Assembly: GCA_033030425.1 (NCBI GenBank)
Contig: JAUFSD010000014.1
Location: 1,467,649-1,531,648, forward strand
Origin: Verpa conica
Taxonomy: Eukaryota; Ascomycota; Pezizomycetes; Pezizales; Morchellaceae
DNA length: 64,000 nt
Direction of reading: 5' to 3'
Part shown: positions 32,256-42,645 of the stretch, in pieces
Layout of the letters: every line of letters starts with the position of its first letter
Position numbering within the stretch: position 1 is the stretch's first letter
The notes under the pieces: generated by a model
Told to the model about the DNA's origin: nothing
What the model saw: the letters and a program-made list of their open reading frames with translations, nothing else
Database searches by the model: none
Program-made: the position numbers and the translations under genes

Positions 32256-34294
32256 GAGAGAGAGAGAGAGAGAGATTTTATTTCCCATCTAGGCCCGGGG
32301 CCCATTAGGTAAGCCATATGGATGGCGCGCACTGAAGATAAATACAAACAATAAGAAGCGACAAGAGAGCTACTTGACTTAGATCAAAACGTGTAAGGAA
32401 AAACTACGAAAGAAAAATACTTTATAACCGAAAAATTTTTACAGACTAGCCGTGGTCGTAAAGGAAAAAGAAAAAAAGGCGTACTTAAAAAAAGAAGAAG
32501 AACTCCCTAGTCCGTCATGACTACTTCAACTTCCTTACCTTTCTTGATGGATAACTTGGCTCGCGTAGGGCAAGCTGGGTCGTTGGCCTTATGTCCTGGG
32601 TTCTGCGGACAGTTGACACACTTGATGGGTAAATGAGTGCACTTAACGCCTCCTTTACAGGAGTGGCACTTATGTTCGGAGGAGTGATGAGAGCCAGCAC
32701 ACACTGCGCAGCAAGCTTCACTTTTGCAGCGTAGATGATGGTGGCCGTAGCGTTGGCAGTTTTGACACTGTGTAGATGGGGTGATTGGGATAAAGGGTTC
32801 GAGGCGGCACATCTTATTCAAGATGACTAGGTATCTGCACCCGAGGTTTTCGATGGTAACCCTTCCGGGGAAGGCGAGAATCATGGAGGAGTGATTTTTA
32901 TTGGTCCGGTCTCTACTGAGCCATCTTGGAATTTGTGCTAAGGGCACATTTGGGAGGTTAAGCTCGACGTGGGCGGCTATCTCTTCGCCCGCTTTAACTC
33001 CATCTCCGACGGACGTGGGGACTCCGTGGAGGATAAACTTGGACCAACGGCTGTTGGCTTTGGCTGAGGTGGGGGAGAGACCGAGGGCAGACAGTGCCGC
33101 ACAGATGTTTTCTGAATACGGTGCCGCATTTTCTCCTGGTTGGTTGGGGCCGCCAGAGAAGACCAGGTTTGACTTGCTGGTGTATCGGGCCATGAGAAAG
33201 GAAACTCCCGTTCCCTTGAGGGTGTTGTTGACTTTGGCCAGGATAGAGTCTTCAGAGACCCTGTCCGGCGCTGGTTCAGAGAGTTCTATCACAAACTCTC
33301 TGTTGATCTTCGTGTATTGGGGTTTGAAGAGGGGTTCGACCTTCTTCTTTTTGGCTGGAGGGGAGGGGGCTTTGGGTGCTGGCTGAGCTGGCTTCTTCGC
33401 TGCCTCAGCGTAGCTGGCCTTTGCTTGTTTATGGGGTTTTGGGGCCGCCGGTTTTGGGGCCTTTGGCTGATGTGGTTGTGGCTGTGGTGCTGGTGGGGAG
33501 GGTTGTTGTGGACGGGTGTTGGTCTGTAAGCGAGCCACGGTCGCTTTAAGGTAGACCACCTCGTCCGTCAAGGTGTCGATGGATTTGAGAAGGGGGGAGA
33601 TGGCGTTGTGGATCAGCCAAGTGGTGTAGTTGACTGTCCCGCTCTTGGACTCGACGGAGGGGGGAAGGTAGGAGACCTTAGGGTCGTAGGGGGCCAGGAA
33701 GTCTGGCTGGTCCAGAGACATCTCGGTGTCCTGGGTTTGGGGAGTGGGATCTTTGAGGGGGGTCTCTACCTCAAAACTCTCTGCCAAAGCGGAGAAACGG
33801 CTACCGCTGGCGGTAGAGTCGACTCTAGGTCGTTTTGAGGGGGATGCGGATCTAGAGGAGGAGGCCGCTGTGCCAAAGGGAAGGAAGGTTTGGGTGAGCG
33901 GGGTCAGGGCGGGGGTGGATCCAGGAGTGGCGGCCATCACTTTCTCTGTGTGCCTCCGCTGGATCTCCGTGTCGATTTCCGCCGTCTTCTGTTGAAAGTA
34001 GGCCCAGTTGTTATTCGCAACTGTGAAGCCCTTAGAGGAGTGCTGCGCAAGAGTCATTCTCTTTCTTGCTTTAAGCAGTACTTTCAACGTGGGATCGTCG
34101 TATTCGCTTAGTGGTTTGTCGGCGTAGGGGTCGACATAGTCGAAGTAAGAGCCGGAAAAGGACATTTCTGAAGGTACGCAAGGCTTCAGAAAGAAGTAAG
34201 GTATATAGATCAAAAGACTCTAATCAAAAGGAGCTTGCCCGAAGGTTTGCGCCCGTGAAAGAGGAAAAGGTCGTGGTATAGACACGCTCCCTAG
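32256..34294 (-). mobile_element. ORF1-only LINE copy C (2.04 kb)
   Basis: The 5' end is CTAGGGAGCGTGTC directly after ACGCAACGTCTCTTC of PB3. One ORF1, a 3' UTR and a (CT)n tail at 32256-32275 abut TTCAG of the PB 3' half. It is the third copy with the same length and no ORF2. Confidence 0.85.
32507..34165 (-). CDS. LINE ORF1 (gag-like) protein, copy C, 552 aa
   Basis: It is an intact frame from MSFSGSYFDYVDPYADKPL to ...VEVVMTD, collinear with copies A and B except for one Ser fewer in the linker and scattered substitutions near the N-terminus. The conserved central domain and Cys/His knuckles are unchanged. It encodes a LINE RNA-binding ORF1 protein with no enzymatic domain. Confidence 0.85.
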   Translation of the reverse strand: MSFSGSYFDYVDPYADKPLSEYDDPTLKVLLKARKRMTLAQHSSKGFTVANNNWAYFQQKTAEIDTEIQRRHTEKVMAATPGSTPALTPLTQTFLPFGTAASSSRSASPSKRPRVDSTASGSRFSALAESFEVETPLKDPTPQTQDTEMSLDQPDFLAPYDPKVSYLPPSVESKSGTVNYTTWLIHNAISPLLKSIDTLTDEVVYLKATVARLQTNTRPQQPSPPAPQPQPHQPKAPKPAAPKPHKQAKASYAEAAKKPAQPAPKAPSPPAKKKKVEPLFKPQYTKINREFVIELSEPAPDRVSEDSILAKVNNTLKGTGVSFLMARYTSKSNLVFSGGPNQPGENAAPYSENICAALSALGLSPTSAKANSRWSKFILHGVPTSVGDGVKAGEEIAAHVELNLPNVPLAQIPRWLSRDRTNKNHSSMILAFPGRVTIENLGCRYLVILNKMCRLEPFIPITPSTQCQNCQRYGHHHLRCKSEACCAVCAGSHHSSEHKCHSCKGGVKCTHLPIKCVNCPQNPGHKANDPACPTRAKLSIKKGKEVEVVMTD

Positions 34295-34680
34295 GAAGAG
34301 ACGTTGCGTAAAGAAGAAAGAAAAACTATTACAGAGAGGGAGCAACGCTCCCCTTTTATACCACAAATCCCCCTTTATACAATGCCCTTGTTCCCATCCT
34401 TACATCTATTACTCTACCTTTCTCCTTGCATGAGTCACGACAGGACTCACCCTGGCGTCCCCGATCATTCCGTGAAAGGATGCTTTCACGGATCAATCAG
34501 GGGCGCCAGGGTGAGTCTCGTCGTGACTCATGCAAGGAGGGAGGCAGGGTAACAGGTATCGAAGAAGGGAACAAAGGCATTGTACAAATGGGAATTTTGG
34601 GTATAAATAGGGAGCGTTGCTCCTTCTCTGTAATAGTTTTCTTTCTTTCTTCTTTACGCAACGTTTCTTGATCGTTAGGG
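34278..34680. repeat. Head-to-head PB promoter halves forming a ~190-bp-arm inverted repeat
   Basis: The promoter halves of PB3 (minus) and PB4 (plus) meet at the 6-bp GGATGC, giving two divergent TATA boxes about 245 bp apart. Each arm contains GCGCCAGGGTGAG-like sequence, GACTCATGCAAGGAG, the TATA box and the GGGAGCGTTGCTCC hairpin. It is a potential bidirectional promoter and a long near-palindrome. Confidence 0.8.
34602..34623 (+). promoter_or_regulatory. PB4 TATA box and hairpin
   Basis: TATAAATA is followed by GGGAGCGTTGCTCC. The full-length LINE starts about 60 bp downstream, so this PB promoter would be placed to drive it. Confidence 0.6.
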
Positions 34681-34830
34681 ACAAAATACTTCGGAAATTA
34701 CTCTAAGCGACGGTTACACACACCAAAATCTCTTGTTTTTCATACCGTCAGACAACTTCCCCGCTTTAGTTCCATCAACGTTTCTCTTCAACGCTATCAG
34801 ATAGCTTGAAGACACCATACTACAGACATC

Positions 34831-36426
34831 GTGGATACCTCAGCCTCGCGTCCTGAGAGCCCATCCACCCCTCCCCCTCTCTTACCAAGGATATTCGCGC
34901 TACCGCTCTCCCCAGAGAAGTGCAGCCTTAAGCGAACTAATTCCTCCCCAAATCACCGGTCAAGCTCGCCTAGCAAGATGTCTAGACAAAGCACCCTCCC
35001 CTTTGGAACCACCACAGGCCCAGATAACACACCAGAACTCACAACGGACAGCTCAACCATGCCCGACCCCACCTTCCCCGTCGTCGAGGAAGAAGCAATG
35101 GACGAAGACAAAGACTCCAACTCTGACGGAGAAGAACCACACTTCACTGCCCCCCCATACACACAAGAATACGACCCGGAAACCAACTACCTTCCGGTAG
35201 CGCAAGACTCCACCATCTCTAAGTCAGGAGCTTTCAACTATATAGCGTGGCTGGTTGGAGAGTCCTCGCTAGCGAACCAGTCCGAGATCGCGAAACTCAG
35301 GAACGAGATTTCAGACCTCAAAGAAATTATCCAGAAACAAGCCCTGGACGCGCAAGTCAGGCACAATACCATTACTACCAATATACTACAGCTGAAAGCA
35401 GCCAGTAGCCATTCAATCCCAGCAAACCCTCCCCCGGTCCCCAGAGACACCAGACCAGGACAGAATAAAAAGAGTAATCAAGCCCAGCCCCCCAAAAACA
35501 AAAGCTACGCCGCAGCAGCAGCATCTGCACCAAAAACGGACAACTGGGAAAAAGTAGCACCAAAGAAAAAGGCCCCGCTCTTTAAACCAGAGTTCTCTAG
35601 AGTCAATAGAGAAATCATCATCAAAACCATCAGTGACATTCCCATCACCACCACCGACAACGCACTACACCACATCATAAGCAAAGGACTAGAACAAACA
35701 GGACAGAAAGTCCTGATGACCAAAAAACTGGGCAAACAGACAATAGTAGCATCTGCCCCCTTCGATCAGGACTCATCACATCTTCTCAAGTTCACCAAGG
35801 AAATAGCGGGCACCCTCAACAGACACGGGTTCAACGTCGGGGAAGTAAAGGCCAACTCCAGGTTGACAAAATTCCTGGTACACGGCATCCCAACAGATAT
35901 CGGAAAAGACGACAAGGAATCTGGAATGAACCTGGCCAGCATCATCACTGAAAGCTACAAACAAGTTAAACTAGCTCAAGTACCATACTGGTTCACCCAA
36001 AAAAAAAGCAGAGAAAACAAACCGTGGTCGACGATGGTCATAGCGGTGAACGGAAATTACACCCTAGAGACCTTGGGCTTTAGGTACCTCATAGTGGACA
36101 ACAAATTCTGCAGAATGGAGACATATCACCAGTACGGACCAAGCACACAGTGCCACAACTGCAATAAGTTAGGACACCCCACACCGCTGTGCAAAGAAAA
36201 AACCCCCACCTGCGCAGTCTGCGCAGAACAACACCACATCAAGGACCATAAGTGCGCCCAGTGCAAAGGAGGCATCACTTGCGAACACACCCCACATCGC
36301 TGCGTTAATTGCAACAACTCGCTACACAAATCCTCAGACAGGAACTGCCCGATGAAGCTACAGATAGCAAAGGACCGCAGAACAGCACAAGAGGAAGCAT
36401 ACAAAGAAGCCATGGACGCCGACTAA
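34831..36426 (+). CDS. LINE ORF1 (gag-like) protein of the full-length element, about 531 aa
   Basis: The frame opens at a GTG (34831). The first in-frame ATG is at about 34978 (MSRQSTLPFG), and the GTG may be a decayed ATG. It has the same order of parts as the ORF1-only family: Ser/Pro-rich N-terminus with SPSKMSRQSTLPFG, acidic stretch, WLVGESS helix region, basic Pro/Asn/Lys linker, conserved middle (FRYLIVDNKFCRMETY) and Cys/His knuckles (CHNCNKLGHPTPLC, CAVCAEQHH, CAQCKGG, CVNC). The stop is followed directly by the ORF2 ATG (TAAATG), which suggests ORF2 translation by termination-reinitiation. Confidence 0.8.
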   Translation: MDTSASRPESPSTPPPLLPRIFALPLSPEKCSLKRTNSSPNHRSSSPSKMSRQSTLPFGTTTGPDNTPELTTDSSTMPDPTFPVVEEEAMDEDKDSNSDGEEPHFTAPPYTQEYDPETNYLPVAQDSTISKSGAFNYIAWLVGESSLANQSEIAKLRNEISDLKEIIQKQALDAQVRHNTITTNILQLKAASSHSIPANPPPVPRDTRPGQNKKSNQAQPPKNKSYAAAAASAPKTDNWEKVAPKKKAPLFKPEFSRVNREIIIKTISDIPITTTDNALHHIISKGLEQTGQKVLMTKKLGKQTIVASAPFDQDSSHLLKFTKEIAGTLNRHGFNVGEVKANSRLTKFLVHGIPTDIGKDDKESGMNLASIITESYKQVKLAQVPYWFTQKKSRENKPWSTMVIAVNGNYTLETLGFRYLIVDNKFCRMETYHQYGPSTQCHNCNKLGHPTPLCKEKTPTCAVCAEQHHIKDHKCAQCKGGITCEHTPHRCVNCNNSLHKSSDRNCPMKLQIAKDRRTAQEEAYKEAMDAD

Positions 36427-39400
36427 ATGTGTGACATCTCAAAAACAGGCACAGCCCTAGCGCAGCAGCTGAACTGCGCCAAGGGAATGGCCTCCACTCT
36501 TTCAGTATTGGAACAAGCTAGTTCGTCCAGAAACATTTTTCTTTTGTTACTACAGGAACCGTGGGTCCAGGAAAACGGACTCCCCCCATCCATACCTAAT
36601 TTTGACTTATTCACTCCGGCAACTCCAGCAAAGTGCGCCACCTATGTTAGAAAAGACCTAGGGCTAAGACCGGTCATCACCCAGTCAGTCGAAAACTTTA
36701 TACTAGGGGTCACAATCCAAATCAACAAAAAAACAGTACTCATTCTTAATATTTACTCACCCGGAAGATCCAAACACATAGCAGAGGCGACAGCAAAACT
36801 CCAAGTCGATCCCAATACGTATCTAGCGGGAGACCTCAATAGCCACCATGAATGGTGGTACAAAGAAAAAACTCCTCTACATTCGGACAGAATAAGAGCA
36901 GACACCCATGGACACAAAGTAGCAGAATGGCTCGAGGATCAGAACCTAACGCTACTAAACGACTCCAGCTACACACACTATCCAAGGAACGGCCAGTCCC
37001 CGACAGTAATAGACCTGACAACGTGCAAAATAATAGCTTCAAGAGCCTAATACACAGCGTACAAACTGACGAAGGACCATCCCACAATTGAGATCACTCT
37101 GCGGTTCAGACGGCATGGAACTTCGAACCCCCAAAAAACACAACAAAAAGAGCGTGGAACAAGCTGAACACACAAATCTTCTCAGATGAGATCCGAAAAC
37201 TCAAAGCGAACCGGTACAACTGGACGAGCCCAACAAGCACGCTAGACAGTGTTAAAAGCATTCTTAAGGAAGTAGATCGCATCATAGAAACCACAGTCCC
37301 CCTGAGAAAAGCAGGGTGGTACAGCCACCCCTGGTGGACAGAGCACCTAAACACCCTAAAAAAAGAAGCGACAACAAGCGCCAGAATCGCAAGAAACCTC
37401 CCGCGCAATCCCGAAGCAAGAAAAACGGCAAACAGAGCAAGCAACCAGTGGAAACAAGCAGTCCGATACGCCAGAAGAGACTACATCAAACAGAACATCG
37501 CCAAAGCAGACAATAATACACTGTGGAAACTTGTCAAGAAACCCAAGAGAGTTATGAGAATACCGGAAATGCAAGGTGATGACACGTTTGCGGGGAAGGT
37601 GGACAGGTTTAACACATCCTTCTTCCCCAAAAATGACAGTCCCCTACCCCCAATTCCAGATAAATTTATACCCCCTTGTACCGAGGATCTCAGTAACGCA
37701 TACACAGAGATAACCATAGAAGAAATAAATCGGGCATTGTCAAGAAACCTAAAAACAGCACCAGGGGCGGACAACATGAAGTGGGACACAGTAGTGGCAA
37801 TACACAAAGCAAACCCCGAACTCCTCCAAGTAGTCTTCTCACAGCTACTGTGGCACGGCGTACACCCAGAAGAGTGGAAGATAGCCAAGTGCGTACCGAT
37901 ACTCAAACATCGAAAAACGGAACTACAAGAACCCAAATCCTACAGACCTATTTCCTTATTACCCTGCATGAGCAAGCTACTGGAAAGCATAGTGGCCAGA
38001 AGAATCACCCGGTATGGCAAAGAGTGCGGCGGACTCTCGAACTCCCAGATGGGAGCAGTGGAAGGACGGTCCAGCACAGACTCCCTGCTAAAAATGCTCA
38101 CCCCAGCACAGGAATGGCTCAGAATAAAAAAGACAACAGGCCAAAACCCTATAAGACCGGCCATACTTACAAACGACGTAGAAGGAGCCTTCAACCTGGT
38201 AAACCACGAGCGGCTAATACACATCATGAAAGCTAGGAAATTCCCCACGTATACCTGCAAGTGGGTGGAAAACTTTATCTCGCACCGAAAAGTCTTCTTT
38301 GCCTTCAACCAGGAAGAATCGGAACGGCTACCCTACAACTCAGGAGTACCCCAGGGCTCCCCACTCTCACCCATACTGTACATGATTCTAGCGGACCTAC
38401 TTCTCAGACCAAAAGAGACGACCACAGAACTTAACAACGTCTACATGGACGACGACGCCATGCTGCAAGGAGCCAGATCGGAGAAGTTCATTGCCATTAG
38501 GCTACAAGAACGGATGAGTGAGAAGGAACAAAAGGCACAGATACTGGGCATCCGTTTCGCCCCCGAAAAGGCAGACCTACTGTATCTCCTTCCAACAACC
38601 AGCAAATCCAGCAAGACAGTACCAGTTAATCTCTACGGCAAACCTGTCATCCCCCAAACGAACATAAAAATACTCGGAGTCTACCTAGATCAAAGACTCA
38701 CATTTAGAGAGCACATCAGCAAAGCTATCTCCAAAAGCAACACAATACTAGCAATGATCAAAAAAACCATCAACAACAACACGATCACACCTAAAAGTGT
38801 CTACAAACTAATAACAGGCCTTTTCCTGCCCTCCCTAATGTGGGGATCGGAAGTGTGGTGGACAGGTGCCAGACACATTCTGGACCGTCTGTCCCCAATT
38901 TACAACAAGGCAGCGCAGATAATAACGGGACTTCCCCAACACGTTGACACCGGAAGACTCCTGAAGGAGGCCGGCCTCCCCCCGCTCAAAACACAGCTGG
39001 ATATCAAATCACTACGATATGGCATCAGGACACTCAGTAGCACCAGCGACAGTCCCAACAAGTCAACTCTAGTAAAACTACTACAGAAAGAAAACCACTA
39101 TCACGGAGTAGGATTAGAGCGAATAGCCCACATTGTTCAGCACTACACTCAACATCAACCCATCGAAGACACAGAAGACATCCCAAAAGAACTGTGGCTC
39201 CCCCCTTACAACATTACTATATCAAACAACACCAAGGAAGAAGCGGCCAAAGAACACAATCACTGGGTCAGAAACAACCCAAACGTACTCCCAGTGTACA
39301 GCGACGGATCCAAAGACAAAACAGTCAGCGCGGCTTGGACAGGAAACCTGTCAAACCGGATATCAATAAAAGGAAGCGTAAACATAGGGCCGAAAGCGGA

Positions 39401-40076
39401 CATACTGGACGGAGAACTAGCAGCAATCGCAGGGGCACTCAGAGAGCTGGTAGCCTCCGGAGTCACGAAGACCGAAATATGCCTGATGGTCGATAACCAA
39501 ATGGCGCTAAAACGACTCACAGGGGCAGCAGCACCCAACAAAGAGTTTACAAGGCAAAGCCTGGAGGACATTAAGACGCTACAGCAGAGAGGCTGTAGTG
39601 TCAGAGGACAGTGGACCCCCTCACACGTTGGCATAACAGGAAACGATAAAGTTGACGCTCTAGCCAAAAAAGCACTCGAGATAACAGACACATACGGAAA
39701 GATTACCATCACCTGGCTCCAAAGCCTCCCACGACATGTACCACAAGAACAAACAGGCTTCACGAAGGGACCGTACCCACCTTACAGCGAAGTTAGCAAG
39801 CGCTTTGCAGACACACTCTTCAGAGTACGTAACGAGGCAACACATATCGATCCAACACACTTTCGAACATCAGCACAGTGCAAGTGCGGAGCGAATCTCT
39901 CCAGCAAGCACGTAGTACTACACTGCCCATTACTGGACCAACAAAGAAAGGAACTAATCGATCAAACACATGGAAGCTCCTGGGAAGACATAGTCAGCCA
40001 CGACAGCTATCTACCCCTACTCTCGTTCCTGAGAGCAACGAAAGTAGTTTGGAAAAAGAATAAAAGGAAAAATTGA
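36427..40076 (+). pseudogene. LINE ORF2 (endonuclease-reverse transcriptase-RNase H), broken
   Basis: Collinear coding runs over about 1,216 codons. First comes an APE-type endonuclease (LLLQEPWV, AGDLNSHHEWW, DLTTCKI). A frameshift near 37045 and an in-frame TGA at 37089 follow. The frame then runs on through a linker to a reverse transcriptase (YRPISLLPCMSKLLE, GVPQGSPLSP, VYMDDDAML), an RNase H domain (VYSDGSKD, DGELAAI, SHVGITGNDKVD) and a C-terminal Cys/His motif (CKCGANLSSKHVVLHC). The endonuclease and the rest can no longer be made as one protein, but RT and RNase H are otherwise intact. The break is minor, so inactivation is probably recent. Confidence 0.85.
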
Positions 40077-40286
40077 AGGCGACCTGCGGGAAGGAAGTTT
40101 TTCTTTTGTTTGCAGGCAATAATATCGGGCGATAAACGAAGGGGAAAAGGCTTTAGTTTTGTTTTTGTTTTTTGTTTTTTGTTTGTTTTTAGGCGGTAGT
40201 TTGTAGGCGGCCCTTCGGGGCTTACGTAGTGGCCCACGGGGCTAGATCGGACAATATATACTATACTTTACTTTACTTTACTTTCT

Positions 40287-42645
40287 TCCTCGTTATGAGG
40301 CATACCCACTCGGAATCCCAACCTCGTCGACGATAGAGTTACTGGCAAACCTTCGGGCGCGCATAACTTCTTCAGCAAAATTACCTCTGTTGTACATGTT
40401 GAGCATGAGAATACCGCAAACCTTCGGGCGCGCTGGTTCCTCTTTGTCGAATTCTACCTTCTTTCTGGTGCCCCCTTGGGGGAGTTGCGTCCACCAGCCC
40501 CTATTACCTCCGGACTTCACACTGCCAGTCTCTGTAAGCCTAGCGCTGGAACCTCTGTCAAAGTCTTCCGGAAACCCTCTCCATCTCACTTGATTTGGAT
40601 GAGTTCTTTACGTTGCCGCTTGAGCGCTTTCATTACAATTTTGGGGATCCCTTAACCAAGGACCATTCCCCACCATCACCAGCGAGCGGGCAGCCCCCCT
40701 CAACAACACATTATCCTACCGGACCAGGCAGACTCGATTCTCCAGGCTCCCCACTATACGACAACACTTTCTCTGACCGGAAAAAGTGTACCAGTCAAGA
40801 AGTGGTTGACATCCGGCTCTCATACGGTCATCCTGTGACGATTTAATCATCGACATGACTAGTCTCAAGTACCTCTCCATATAGAGACACCTAAGGATCT
40901 CCCTTGAGGCATAGGACTAGCTATCCCATTCCAGTCAATAGATACTAAGGAAAGTCATTACTACGATAGCCTGATCCCTAAGCGAGCTGGCGAGCTCCTA
41001 GGACGGAGCGAAGCTCACCGTCGTCGGTATGCGACAGAGACCAAAGTAATGCGTCTGTGGCTTATAGCTACGGGAGATACTAGTGCAATGAGACTGAAGC
41101 AGTTACCTCCATGAACAGAGTTAAGCTCCTGTTCCTCTAGGAGGAATAATAACAGCTTCGCTGATGGCCAATCTTATGGGAGGCCGAGAGCCATGAAACG
41201 AGAGCAAAGCTACGCTTAGTAGTTAGGGCCGCCAGCAAAATAAGTAATTAATTAACCTGGCGGCGTCACGAATCGAACCATAGGGGGCTAGGCCTTGTGC
41301 GTCGCCCTAAGGTCCTTATGGATCAAGATTACCTCTCCGCCACGACTCCAGGTTGGACTAGGAACGTGGGAAAGGAATCTAAGCAACGGCAGGAATCACC
41401 AGTGGGTTACCCTACCTAGGGGACTCTGTGTTTCTAACACCCCCGAGGCGCCCCACTGTGCCACCCGCCGTTTGCAGAGGGGGCCCCCCTGAGTTGCTGA
41501 TTCGCTAACAAAAAGACAAGTTTTGGACCCCAAAAATAACCCCAAAACCGTCAGGAAAATTTGTCCAACCGAACCAAACGCGGAGGGTATATGGGGGACA
41601 GTGCTGCGAATCCATAGGTGCAATCGGATTTGAAATCGGACCATTTTAGCAATAGTTACAGAGCTTTTAGTAACCAACGCTTTTTAGTCGCTAGTCTGTC
41701 AACCCCGCTAGTTCTTAGGGGCGCTCTAGACTCAGTTGATTTCCAAGCACGGAGGAATTGTTCCCCCGCTTCTTGGCAGCCTGCTCGCAATCAAAAATCA
41801 TAGCTTAAACCTGTCCTTCCCCCAGGACAATCATTCTTGCTAGTCAACGAACAACCGTTGTTCAGAGACCCTCATACTCTTTGCTAAAGACGTTTGTCTT
41901 CCCCTGGGAAGCAGAGCCTTTTAAAGTCTTTAGTTATCTATCCATTAAATCCTTATTCCTGTTTTGCCTAGGGACTGTCGACCTTCCGTGTTGACGAGCG
42001 GTTCTAAGCCTCGCTGCTGAAGCTTCTCGTCAGAAAGGGAGGTTGTTGGTTTTTTTTGGTACGGCAGTACTCCCCTGGGAGTGCCCCCGTTACACATCCA
42101 CCCCCTTACTATCAACGGTATGCCGACTGACAACGGTCTCTACCTTCCCTACCTCGGTTCCACATAGTGGAAACTCAACTCTACTTTACATCCTACGCTC
42201 CCCTTACCTCTCTGCCAGAGGATTGTCCGTGTCTAACTTCGGCTAGGGAGAGGGTCACGACGCCGGGAAACGGGAGCTCTCGTCCGTGAGGAGCTGTTCA
42301 TCATTTGCACCGCGATGTTAGTGAACCTCACTCGGGACCCGACACACCCCCCGGGATTCAAGCCCATCGACATGAAACGCCAGATTGGAAGATGCTTTTG
42401 GAAGAGCAAGAGTTGTTTATTATTCGGTTGCATGTTCTTTCTTTGGTGTCGCTTAGTTAGTTCTATGTGTTCTTTCTTTGGTGTGTTCCTCTACACGCTT
42501 AGTTCGTAGATACATGTACATTCTTTGGCCGGTACCCAGTACCGTTTAGTTAGCTTTGGCGGAGTTGTTTGGCGGTCTCTTCGGAGACTTACTTAGTGGG
42601 CCACGGGCCTAGATAGGAAATAAACACTTACTTACTTACTTACTT
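40287..42645 (+). mobile_element. Short non-autonomous LINE, (ACTT)n tail, with a solo LTR inside
   Basis: It lies tail-to-head behind the full-length LINE within PB4, starting CTCGTTATGAGG after a CTTC target remnant. Its end, GGGCCACGGGCCTAGATAGG and then AAATAAACACTT repeats, resembles the 3' end of the ORF1-only family, which suggests use of the same reverse transcriptase. Without the LTR and its duplication it is about 1.1 kb. It has a Pro/Ser-rich frame at about 40595 that is cut by the LTR and continues across it for some codons. No enzyme domain is seen. Confidence 0.65.
40834..42094. repeat. Solo LTR 1 (1261 bp), TSD CATCC
   Basis: It starts TGTGACGAT and ends CCCCGTTACA, with TGTrACG inverted ends, flanked by CATCC at 40829-40833 and 42095-42099. 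It is collinear with the LTR at 43185. Each copy has its own 5-bp duplication and there is no internal gag-pol. So it is a solo LTR, probably left by recombination between the LTRs of one element. It lies inside the short LINE. Confidence 0.9.

Larger units (their letters stand above)
32069..34477 (-). mobile_element. PB3, interrupted by an ORF1-only LINE; TSD GGATG
   Basis: The PB 5' half (34295-34477) and 3' half (32069-32255) on the minus strand are flanked by GGATG at 32064-32068 and 34478-34482. A TATAAAAG box and the GGGAGCGTTGCTCCC hairpin are kept near 34350. The break in PB is again at TCTCTTC/AG. PB4 begins one base after its right target duplication. Confidence 0.85.
34670..40286 (+). 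mobile_element. Full-length Tad1-type LINE with two ORFs, (ACTT)n tail
   Basis: It begins GATCGTTAGGG right after ACGCAACGTTTCTT of PB4, carries ORF1 and ORF2, and ends with a 3' UTR (GGCCCACGGGGCTAGAT) and an (ACTT)n/(TACTT)n tail near 40263-40286. ORF1 is only distantly similar to the ORF1-only family, so it is another family in the same landing site. ORF2 is damaged. Confidence 0.85.

Noticed and set aside
41225..41345. A tRNA gene in the LTR (GGTTCGATTC on the minus strand with a GGCGG/CCGCC pairing)
   Set aside because: The T-arm and anticodon arm do not pair, and both LTR copies carry it; it is a chance resemblance.
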